Below are positions 1-6,276 of a stretch of 64,000 bases of DNA, piece by piece. This DNA is from Candidatus Ozemobacteraceae bacterium (GTDB lineage Bacteria > Muiribacteriota > Ozemobacteria > Ozemobacterales > Ozemobacteraceae). Numbering within the stretch: the stretch's first letter is position 1; each line of letters begins with the position of its first letter. Both the position numbers and the translations under genes were made by a program. The stretch covers positions 136,050 to 200,049 of the forward strand of contig DAOSOK010000002.1 of NCBI GenBank assembly GCA_035373905.1. Direction: 5' to 3'. The notes under the pieces are model-generated. The model was given only the letters and a program-made list of their open reading frames with translations. It did no database searches and was not told the DNA's origin.

Positions 1-52
1 CGGCTGGGAATGGCGCGGCATCGTCCTCGGAGAAGCGGGCGGCGAACCCTGA
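1..52 (+). CDS. Possible 3' end of a gene entering from the left edge
   Basis: Reading from base 2, sixteen sense codons (GWEWRGIVLGEAGGEP) run to a TGA at 50-52, directly abutting the stop of the convergent SH3 gene. The composition is protein-like and the tail-to-tail arrangement is plausible. The fragment is too short to assign a function, and an open frame of this length can arise by chance in GC-rich DNA. Confidence 0.3.
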   Translation, partial: GWEWRGIVLGEAGGEP

Positions 53-1003
53 TCAGAACTGGAGATTGTCCTCCCGCGTCCAGCCCTCTTTTTTGCCGTT
101 GTTGTAGGAAATGCGGAACCACATGTATTTCCCGGCCTGCTGGGCGGCGAGGATCTTCACGGTGAGCCCCTTCGGAGCTTTTCCAACCAGCTGAGACTTC
201 ACGTCGGGGCTGCTCCGGATCTTCGCGAGCGGGTCGGCTATGATCGTTCCCTCTTCGGGAAGCTTGCCGCCGGCCACGTATCCCTTCACCGTTTCGGCCG
301 GAGCCGCCGGCTTTGCGACGGCGGTGCTGACCGTCATCGCGATGGTTTGCGCTTTCTTCGCCGCCGCCTGGATCCGGGCGGCGGTCATGCTTGCAACGGC
401 GGAAGCAGTCACACTCGCAACGCTCTGGTCGCCGATCAGTTTCCCGTTATGATCGACCATCGTCGAAAGAACTTCCTGTGGGCCTATCAGCAGCAGATCG
501 TCGCGGGTCCAGCCGATCTTCTTGTTGAAATCCCATTTGATTTTCGTCCACCCATCGCTGCGCTCGAGAACGAACCCCTTCGTTCCCTGGTTGACCCGCA
601 TCATTTCTTTTGCCTGTGTCGAAGCGGATTCACGAACCTTCACGCCGTTCGTCAGCGCGTATGCGACCTCGTTTCCGTGAAGAGATTTCCCGGGATCCGT
701 TGCCGCAGTCGAGCTGCCGGAAGAGAGAGCGGGCGAGGGGGATGCCGGCGCAACGCCGGCGGTCTGTGTGATTGCTGAAGGCGCCGACGGCCGGAATTCC
801 GGGGACGTTCCTCCCGTCGCTGGAACAGAAACGGCGGGTGCGGGCGCCGCTGCGACGGGTGTATTCGGCGACGGCCCGGCCGATGCGGCAGGAGTCTGGC
901 TTTTCTCTTCCAGCATCCGAAACATCTGCTTGCCCGCAAAAATGCCCAGGGCGATGACGGAAGCGATGATCACGAGAACGGAGATAATCTTAATAATTTT
1001 CAC
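53..1003 (-). CDS. Membrane-anchored protein with two bacterial SH3 domains
   Basis: 316 aa. An N-terminal hydrophobic helix (about residues 5-25) is followed by a Pro/Ala/Ser-rich linker to about residue 105. A first SH3b-like domain (about 110-178, with VKVRESAST, DGWTKIKW and GWTRDDLL) is followed by an Ala-rich spacer and a second (about 250-316, with AKIRSSPD and GWTREDNLQF). SH3b domains commonly bind peptidoglycan peptides, so a cell-envelope role is inferred. The start is GTG at 1001-1003 behind a GGGGGGAT ribosome site. It lies downstream of and co-oriented with a Flp pilin gene. Its leader can fold so that the ribosome site is paired (see 1013-1055). No catalytic domain is visible. 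Confidence 0.75.
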   Translation of the reverse strand: MKIIKIISVLVIIASVIALGIFAGKQMFRMLEEKSQTPAASAGPSPNTPVAAAPAPAVSVPATGGTSPEFRPSAPSAITQTAGVAPASPSPALSSGSSTAATDPGKSLHGNEVAYALTNGVKVRESASTQAKEMMRVNQGTKGFVLERSDGWTKIKWDFNKKIGWTRDDLLLIGPQEVLSTMVDHNGKLIGDQSVASVTASAVASMTAARIQAAAKKAQTIAMTVSTAVAKPAAPAETVKGYVAGGKLPEEGTIIADPLAKIRSSPDVKSQLVGKAPKGLTVKILAAQQAGKYMWFRISYNNGKKEGWTREDNLQF

Positions 1004-1012
1004 AATAAAAAT

Positions 1013-1055
1013 CCCCCCAGAAATTGATCTCGATTCTAGTACCGAGACCGGGGGG
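1013..1055 (-). promoter_or_regulatory. Leader hairpin that can mask the ribosome site of the SH3 gene
   Basis: On the minus strand a CCCCCC run (from 1050-1055) can pair with the GGGGGG of the ribosome-binding site (1013-1018), enclosing a second stem TCTCG/CGAGA (1028-1032 with 1043-1047). This suggests translational control, but no known riboswitch class is recognised and the fold has not been computed. Confidence 0.35.
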
Positions 1056-1103
1056 TGTCAAGACCCTGCGGGATATTGTAAAGGGTTTCGGTCGGATGAT
1101 TCC

Positions 1104-1313
1104 TCAACCTCCGCTGGGAGGGGCGGAAGAAGAGGACGGGAGAACGGAGTCGGCCACCCGCTGAAAATTTCCGAGATAATTATCGCGAATGAGCTGTCCG
1201 ACGAGGGAAAGCACCACAAGCAAAGCTATCGCCACCAGGCTGATGACGAGGGTATACTCGACGAGTCCTTGGCCGGAGCGGCGGTTGAGCCTTTTCAGAC
1301 AGTATCTGTTCAT
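1104..1313 (-). CDS. Flp/type IVb pilin-like protein
   Basis: 69 aa. A short basic leader ends in RRSG, followed by QGLVEYTLVISL, which matches the Flp-type prepilin cleavage pattern (G before a hydrophobic segment with Glu at +5 and Tyr at +6). A 25-residue hydrophobic helix and a Ser/Pro tail (SSSSAPPSGG) follow. I chose the ATG at 1313, with AAGGGGGATC upstream, because an in-frame codon further upstream (1358) lies before the predicted sigma-54 promoter. It differs from the two pilins at 3.4-3.9 kb in sequence and tail, so it may be a minor pilin or pseudopilin. No assembly ATPase or prepilin peptidase is in the window. Confidence 0.8.
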   Translation of the reverse strand: MNRYCLKRLNRRSGQGLVEYTLVISLVAIALLVVLSLVGQLIRDNYLGNFQRVADSVLPSSSSAPPSGG

Positions 1314-1336
1314 AAGTGATCCCCCTTCATGAAAAC

Positions 1337-1352
1337 AGCAAACATTATGCCA
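1337..1352 (-). promoter_or_regulatory. Sigma-54 promoter of the pilin at 1104-1313
   Basis: Minus-strand TGGCATAATGTTTGCT fits the sigma-54 consensus TGGCAyr-N4-TTGCw, with correct GG/GC spacing. The predicted transcript starts near 1326, just before the ribosome site. The same motif type precedes both other pilin genes. Confidence 0.75.
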
Positions 1353-1457
1353 GTTCACTTTCCATGACCTCGGATGATTTTACCAGAAATTTTCATTTGG
1401 TGGGCAACCTGATTCCGATTTTTGCCTGAATCGCCCCCGAAAATCGGCATTTTCGTG

Positions 1458-1466
1458 TGATATAAT
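1458..1466 (+). promoter_or_regulatory. Extended -10 promoter for the cyclase-like/DUF362 pair
   Basis: TGATATAAT is a perfect extended -10 (TGnTATAAT), placed so that transcription would start about 14 bases before the ATG at 1487. No good -35 hexamer is seen at 16-18 bp, as is common with extended -10 promoters. Confidence 0.5.
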
Positions 1467-1486
1467 CGCAAGCGGCAACGGGGAAT

Positions 1487-2353
1487 ATGATGAGAGCCGA
1501 TGAATGGATACGCCACTGGAATCTGTTTGCGGGAATGCGTTTTCCCGACGGCAGCTTCCCCTATGCGCCAGGATTGCGTTCGGCGGTCGAACCCACCATT
1601 CATGCCGTTCTTGCAGGACTGGCCGGGGGCGTGGATCCCCGGGAACTTGCCCCTTCCATCGCATGGCTTTCCGGAAGACGGAACCAGGACGGTTCCGTTC
1701 CCTGTTCCCCTGAATTCCCGGATCAGGGTCTTTGGGTCACCGCTCCTTGGGTCGTTGCCATGGCGAAAGCTGGAGATACCCGTTCTGTCTCCGCCGCTGT
1801 CGAGTTCCTGCTTTCCTTCGTCTCCATCACGGTGCAGAACACCAGCACGAACGATCTCGACGGCTCGCTGACGGGCTGGCCCTGGGGAAAAGGTGCGTTT
1901 TCCTGGGTAGAGCCGACCGCCTGGAGCCTGCTCGCACTCGAAGCGGCGGGAAAGAGTGACCATCCCAGGGTTGAAGAAGGACGAAAACTGTTGCTGGACA
2001 GGCAGATTCCGGCCGGGGGATGGAACTACGGCAACAAGACCGTCTACGGACAGGAACTGATCCCGTTCGCCGATACGACGGCCTTGGCCCTTCTGGCCCT
2101 CTGCGAGAGGGTTCCCGAGGCTTCCATTGAACGTTCGATACGATTCCTCGAAACGGATGCTGCAACTCAGGAGTCTCCCTATGGCCTGGCGCTGACGGGG
2201 CTCGCTCTGCGACGTTGCCGAAGACCGAACGGCGATGCCGTGTTGAAACGCCTGGAAGGCTGTGTGTCGATGATGGCGGGTGAGCGGCTGAATACGGTGC
2301 ATCTCGGTCTGGCCCTTCAGGCTCTGGGGTCACGGGGAGTCCTCTGGGAATGA
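1487..2353 (+). CDS. Prenyltransferase/squalene-cyclase-like alpha-alpha toroid protein
   Basis: 288 aa. It contains repeated motifs of the terpene cyclase/prenyltransferase superfamily: DGSFPYAPG (about 21-29), QDGSVPCSP (about 67-75) and PAGGWNYG (about 179-186), each followed by alanine/leucine-rich helices, as in QW-type repeats. It is far shorter than true squalene-hopene cyclases (over 600 aa) and I see no DXDD protonation motif, so cyclase activity should not be assumed. There is no signal peptide. GGGGA precedes two adjacent ATGs (1487, 1490). Its stop overlaps the next start (ATGA), so it is co-translated with a Tat-exported DUF362 protein. Confidence 0.65.
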   Translation: MMRADEWIRHWNLFAGMRFPDGSFPYAPGLRSAVEPTIHAVLAGLAGGVDPRELAPSIAWLSGRRNQDGSVPCSPEFPDQGLWVTAPWVVAMAKAGDTRSVSAAVEFLLSFVSITVQNTSTNDLDGSLTGWPWGKGAFSWVEPTAWSLLALEAAGKSDHPRVEEGRKLLLDRQIPAGGWNYGNKTVYGQELIPFADTTALALLALCERVPEASIERSIRFLETDAATQESPYGLALTGLALRRCRRPNGDAVLKRLEGCVSMMAGERLNTVHLGLALQALGSRGVLWE

Positions 2354-3315
2354 ATCGAAGACAGTTTTTGAAATGGTCCCTTGCCGCCGTCGGGGCTGCG
2401 GGCCTTGGGGCCCTCATCGGCCGTTATTGGCACAGACGGTGCCGTGTATGGGTGCTCCCCGGACAGGATTACCAACGTGATCTTTCCCGTGATGTTGCTG
2501 GAGTGCTGGCACAGGAAGAACTCGCTCTGAAAGGGAAAAAGGTTCTCATAAAGCCCAACTTCGTTGAATGTCACCCGGGAAGGCCTATCAATACCGATGC
2601 AAGACTCATCGCCCAGGTTGCCGACGCCTGCTTCCGGCTGGGCGCTTTATCCGTAGCGGTGGCGGAAGGTCCCGGCCACAGGCGGGACCCTTGGTATTCG
2701 ATCTATCATTCGACATTGCGTGAGGCATTACCATCCCAAGTGAGGTGTATTGACCTCAATCATGGCGATCTCGTGAAAGTGCCAAATAAAGGGTGGTACA
2801 CCAAACTCCAGCATTTTTACATCACGACCCCGCTTGCCGAAGCGGATCTCGTCATCAGTATGCCCAAGATGAAGACTCATCACTGGATGGGCGTGACGCT
2901 TTCCATGAAAAACCTGTTCGGGAACCTGCCCGGCATCGTCTATGGCTGGCCAAAAAACCTCCTGCACGTGCAGGGCGTTGCCAGGTCGATCGTGGACCTC
3001 ACTCTCACGATGCCGCCCGCATTCGTTGTTGTGGACGGTATTACCGGCATGGAAGGGGACGGCCCGATCATGGGAACGGCGAAGCCGATGGGAGTTGTGG
3101 TGATGGGGAGGGACCCCCTGGCCGTCGATGCAACCTGCGCCCGCATGATGGGCTTCGAGCCTGGAAATATCCCATACATGGCGCTTGCCATGCCGCATAT
3201 CCCTGGAATGCTGGACGAGATGAACGATTATCCGGCCGAGCATCCCCGCAGATTCGCTTCGACCTTTGCCTGTGTGGATGCGTTCAGATCGTGGCAGACT
3301 GGCCCGTTCTGGTAA
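2350..3315 (+). CDS. Tat-exported DUF362 family protein
   Basis: 321 aa. The N-terminus NRRQFLKWSLAAVGAAGLGA is a twin-arginine leader. The body carries DUF362 hallmarks: VLIKPNFVE (about 68-76), ADLVISMPKMKTHHWMGVT (about 168-186) with KNLFGNLPG after it, and a C-terminal segment with MGRDPLAVDATCARMMG. DUF362 proteins are often found with Fe-S proteins, but the reaction is not established. This copy has no ferredoxin domain. Export by Tat implies that it folds, perhaps with a cofactor, before crossing the membrane. It overlaps the cyclase-like gene by 4 bases. Confidence 0.8.
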   Translation: MNRRQFLKWSLAAVGAAGLGALIGRYWHRRCRVWVLPGQDYQRDLSRDVAGVLAQEELALKGKKVLIKPNFVECHPGRPINTDARLIAQVADACFRLGALSVAVAEGPGHRRDPWYSIYHSTLREALPSQVRCIDLNHGDLVKVPNKGWYTKLQHFYITTPLAEADLVISMPKMKTHHWMGVTLSMKNLFGNLPGIVYGWPKNLLHVQGVARSIVDLTLTMPPAFVVVDGITGMEGDGPIMGTAKPMGVVVMGRDPLAVDATCARMMGFEPGNIPYMALAMPHIPGMLDEMNDYPAEHPRRFASTFACVDAFRSWQTGPFW

Positions 3316-3340
3316 GAAAATCCGGGGAAATCAAAACGGA

Positions 3341-3376
3341 AGTAAAACAAAACAGGAGAGGATTGCTCCTCTCCTG
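3341..3376 (-). terminator. Terminator of the first tandem pilin
   Basis: An inverted repeat CAGGAGAG/CTCTCCTG (3353-3360 with 3369-3376) is followed on the minus strand by the T-rich sequence TTTTGTTTTAC. It lies 29 bases past the pilin stop and converges on the DUF362 gene. Confidence 0.65.
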
Positions 3377-3404
3377 GATGCGGTCTAACGACCTGATGTG
3401 GTGA

Positions 3405-3578
3405 TCAGGAACCGGTGGTGACCATCTTGTCGCCGATGTAGCCGAGCATGCCGCTGACCTTGCCGCCGGCGAAGGTGAGAGCCACGATGGCGAGAACGGC
3501 GATGAGGCCGATGATGAGGGCGTACTCGACAAGACCCTGGCCTTCTTCTTCTCTCACAAAGCGCTGAATCAGGTTCAT
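3405..3578 (-). CDS. Flp/type IVb pilin, tandem copy 1
   Basis: 57 aa. The leader MNLIQRFVREEEG is followed by QGLVEYALIIGLIAVLAIVAL. The Gly cleavage site, Glu at +5 and Tyr at +6 of the mature protein are as in Flp pilins. A short tail ends GDKMVTTGS. The start at 3578 has a perfect AGGAGG seven bases upstream. It is nearly identical to the pilin at 3764-3937, differing only by Lys versus Gln in the tail. A sigma-54 promoter (3627-3642) and its own terminator show that it can be transcribed independently. It is expected to be the major subunit of a tad-type pilus, whose assembly genes are elsewhere. Confidence 0.88.
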   Translation of the reverse strand: MNLIQRFVREEEGQGLVEYALIIGLIAVLAIVALTFAGGKVSGMLGYIGDKMVTTGS

Positions 3579-3626
3579 ATGGTTCCTCCTGCTGGAATGT
3601 ATTCGGCTTTGAGCCACTGATTTACT

Positions 3627-3642
3627 AGCAAGTCGTGTGCCA
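3627..3642 (-). promoter_or_regulatory. Sigma-54 promoter of pilin copy 1
   Basis: Minus-strand TGGCACACGACTTGCT matches the sigma-54 -24/-12 consensus (TGGCAC-N5-TTGCW) at all core positions. The predicted start near 3616 leaves a leader of about 38 bases before the ATG at 3578. Confidence 0.85.
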
Positions 3643-3706
3643 GAAATGAGATATCGAACATTCATGTTCCCATTGGAGTCTCTCACATTCGCGAGACGTT
3701 TCTTTC

Positions 3707-3742
3707 AAAAAAAAACCTCGTGCAGCGAACATCTGCACGAGG
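3707..3742 (-). terminator. Rho-independent terminator of pilin copy 2
   Basis: A perfect 10-bp stem CCTCGTGCAG/CTGCACGAGG with a 7-base loop (3716-3742) is followed on the minus strand by nine Ts (3707-3715), 22 bases after the pilin stop. Confidence 0.9.
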
Positions 3743-3763
3743 TCTGTTGACCTCAAACGGTGA

Positions 3764-3937
3764 TCAGGAGCCGGTGGTGACCATCTGGTCGCCGATGTAG
3801 CCGAGCATGCCGCTGACCTTGCCGCCGGCGAAGGTGAGAGCCACGATGGCGAGAACGGCGATGAGGCCGATGATGAGGGCGTACTCGACAAGACCCTGGC
3901 CTTCTTCTTCTCTCACAAAGCGCTGAATCAGGTTCAT
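3764..3937 (-). CDS. Flp/type IVb pilin, tandem copy 2
   Basis: 57 aa. It is identical to the pilin at 3405-3578 except for Gln in place of Lys in the tail (GDQMVTTGS). The prepilin leader, the Gly|Gln-Gly-Leu-Val-Glu-Tyr processing site and the hydrophobic helix are the same. The AGGAGG site precedes ATG 3937. It has its own sigma-54 promoter (3985-3999) and a strong terminator (3707-3742), so the two copies are separate transcription units that could be expressed at different levels. A longer in-frame start upstream is rejected because it would lie before the promoter. Confidence 0.88.
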   Translation of the reverse strand: MNLIQRFVREEEGQGLVEYALIIGLIAVLAIVALTFAGGKVSGMLGYIGDQMVTTGS

Positions 3938-4271
3938 ATGGTTCCTCCTGAAAAGATTTTGGATCTGTCCTGCTTGAAGATAGCGCAATCCGCATGCCAA
4001 ACTTCGACGCTGCATATTGCCCCTCTCAGACGGAAGTATATCACACATCGTCGTCAAAAATGCAACTCCTATTTTCAAATTGAAAAGCCGCTGGGCAAGC
4101 CATTTCACGAGAGATCTTCATGAAACTTTAGAATTGCTTATTTTCTCATTGGTACAGAACAGTGAATTCGCACAAATAATTCTTTTCCCATGGGAGGGGG
4201 GCAGAAGTTGACCATATCCTGCGCGAGGCTTATTTACCTCGAACCACGAAGAATTTCCGCAGCGGCGTACA
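3938..4271. other. Intergenic region upstream of the pilins
   Basis: About 330 bases, more AT-rich than the surroundings. It holds the sigma-54 promoter of pilin copy 2 and probably the upstream site of its enhancer-binding activator. I see no coding sequence and could not identify the activator motif. It lies upstream of the pilin and downstream of the lipoprotein gene at 4272-6260. Confidence 0.6.
3985..3999 (-). promoter_or_regulatory. Sigma-54 promoter of pilin copy 2
   Basis: Minus-strand TGGCATGCGGATTGC matches the consensus with correct spacing; only the less conserved C of TGGCAC is replaced by T. The predicted start is near 3973, giving a leader of about 36 bases. Confidence 0.8.
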
Positions 4272-6260
4272 TCACTCCGGCCGTTCGGTGCGCTGGATGC
4301 CCCACTGGTCGCCGGTGCTCGGGAACGCCTGCTGAAGGCGGTAGTCATACGTGTCGCCCGTAAAGTCCCTGACGAAGAGAGGCGACGAGGCGAGGCTTCC
4401 CGATGCCGACGCGCAACCGATGTACTCTTTTCCGGCCGGGAATCCGTAAACGCTGTTCGGTCCGAAAACCGGCGGCGTGGTCTGGCCTCCGAGATTCTCG
4501 ATTCCCTTGAAACCCTGGCCCGTGAAACTCGTGCCCGCGACGAGAATGTTTTTTCGGATCGTCGGAACGCCGTTGACGACCTGGATGCCGTACGCCGCGT
4601 CGAAGGTGTTGTAATCAACGATCGGCGGTTGATCGGAAATTCTCAGCCCCAGCCCCGTCTTCGCCACGAACAGGTTGTTCGTGACGCTGATGGAGCCGGC
4701 CGTGTCGGCGCAGGAGAGCCCGACCCCGGAAAGATCGAAGAAGTTGTTGCCGGAGTAGGTCGAGGCGTCGTTCCCGCTCGCATCGATTCCGGTGACGCCG
4801 TGAGAAAAGGTACTGTTTGTTATCGAAAGCCGGGTGTTGCCTGTGGCCTTCACGCCGTCCGGCGTGTACAGAACCCTCGAGGCGTTGAGAGCTAGATCGG
4901 TGCAGGAGAGAATCCGGGCGCCCACGGAACAATGGTCCAGAATTAATCTCTGGAAATGCCCCGCCGCTTTTTCGAGTTTCAGTCCTGTGGCTGCATACGC
5001 GATCGTGACGCCGCAGAGGGACGTCGTGGCGTCTGGCGAGTCGGAAATGGTTATTCCGCCCCAGTCTCCTGCAGACGGCGTCGGCCGCTCTGACGTGAAA
5101 ATGATGGGCTGTTCGGAACTCGTGCTGGCAATCAGAACGCCGCCGGTGACGAGAAGCTCGACTTTCCCCGTGTCGTTTGTTCGCAGCACGTCGGAATCAG
5201 AGATTTTCACGACGACGCCGGGGTCGATCTTCAGCGTTCCCATATCGGTCACTGTAATATCACCCGGGACGACGAAGGGGCTGTTGGCCAGAGTCCAGGT
5301 CACGGTGCCCGTGATTTCGCCGGGAACCAGCATCGACACGATCTCGGACGGCCCGCTTTCGTTCCCCGCCTGGTCGACGGCCGACACTCGGTAATAGTAT
5401 TTCATGCCGGTTCTGACCGTCGTGTCCGTATACCGTTCCTGGCCTTTCGCAATGAGCGTGTCGGAAACCATCGCGTAGCCGCTCGATGGAAGTTCCGAGC
5501 GGTAGATCCGGTATCCCTTCAGGTCGTTCTCGGTGTTTGGCGCCCAGAAGACGACAACTTGGTTCGGAGTTCCGTCAACGGCGATCGATGTTCCCGACGG
5601 CGGGGCAGGCACGGTCGAGTCATCCAGCGGAGCAAGCGTAGAGAAAGAGCCGCTCGATGACGTCTCTGATTCTCGTCCCTGCCGGGATGCCACGATTCGG
5701 AAGAAATACAGCTGATTGGGCTTGAGGCCCGTGATCGTCACGCTGTGGGTCGTCGCATACTGGCCGGAGGGCTCGTTGACGTAACTTCCGTAACTGTCGG
5801 TGGTGCCGTATTCGACGAGGCCGTTCGTGTAATCGGTCGTCTTCCAGGTGATCACCGCATGCGTGGAGGAATAATCAGCGACCGTGATGTCCTGGTAATC
5901 GAACGAGGAGGTCTCCATGGTGACGTTCGTGATCACGGAAACGGCATTCGAATAGATGGCGGCCCTGAACGTCTTCGGGCGGTAGCCGGATCTCGTCGCG
6001 ACGAACTCCTGCTCGCCGAAACCGATGCCGGCGACGTGAAACACGCCGTCGGCGCCGCTCCGTCCCCAGCGGGTGGGATCATACGTCCAGCTCACGAGCA
6101 CGTCTTTCAGGGCGGTGCCGCTTTTCGAATACACGGTTCCCTGAAGCTCGCCTTCGCGCGGCGTGACGCTGTTGTCCGCCTCGCATCCGATGAGCGCCGC
6201 GAGCGCGCCGAGACAGACAAGAACCGCTGCCAGGGCGTTGGTGCGTATGAATGAGCGCAT
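4272..6260 (-). CDS. Lipoprotein with FnIII and beta-helix domains
   Basis: 662 aa. A signal peptide ends in a lipobox (ALIGC, Cys about 26). Next is a carboxypeptidase-regulatory-like beta-sandwich (about 37-115, ELQGTVYSKSGTALKDV), then two fibronectin type III domains (about 120-210, ending LKPNQLYFFRIVASRQG, and about 220-312, containing KGYRIYR and YYYRVSAVDQAGNES). A right-handed parallel beta-helix rich in N/T/S follows (about 320-620, for example DASGNDASTYSGNNFF). It is probably an outer-membrane-anchored adhesion or carbohydrate-associated protein. No catalytic triad is evident. It lies 16 bases after the giant TPR gene and is likely co-transcribed with it. Confidence 0.75.
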   Translation of the reverse strand: MRSFIRTNALAAVLVCLGALAALIGCEADNSVTPREGELQGTVYSKSGTALKDVLVSWTYDPTRWGRSGADGVFHVAGIGFGEQEFVATRSGYRPKTFRAAIYSNAVSVITNVTMETSSFDYQDITVADYSSTHAVITWKTTDYTNGLVEYGTTDSYGSYVNEPSGQYATTHSVTITGLKPNQLYFFRIVASRQGRESETSSSGSFSTLAPLDDSTVPAPPSGTSIAVDGTPNQVVVFWAPNTENDLKGYRIYRSELPSSGYAMVSDTLIAKGQERYTDTTVRTGMKYYYRVSAVDQAGNESGPSEIVSMLVPGEITGTVTWTLANSPFVVPGDITVTDMGTLKIDPGVVVKISDSDVLRTNDTGKVELLVTGGVLIASTSSEQPIIFTSERPTPSAGDWGGITISDSPDATTSLCGVTIAYAATGLKLEKAAGHFQRLILDHCSVGARILSCTDLALNASRVLYTPDGVKATGNTRLSITNSTFSHGVTGIDASGNDASTYSGNNFFDLSGVGLSCADTAGSISVTNNLFVAKTGLGLRISDQPPIVDYNTFDAAYGIQVVNGVPTIRKNILVAGTSFTGQGFKGIENLGGQTTPPVFGPNSVYGFPAGKEYIGCASASGSLASSPLFVRDFTGDTYDYRLQQAFPSTGDQWGIQRTERPE

Positions 6261-6276
6261 CGAGTCTTCTCCGGCG

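Larger units (their letters stand above)
3400..3950 (-). repeat. Tandem duplication of the pilin gene (two 192-bp copies)
   Basis: Bases 3400-3591 and 3759-3950 (offset 359) are identical except for two positions: one synonymous Gly-codon change and one giving Lys versus Gln near the C-terminus. Identity includes the ribosome site but ends there. The upstream regions, apart from the sigma-54 motif, are unrelated. This indicates recent duplication or ongoing gene conversion restricted to the coding unit. Confidence 0.92.
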
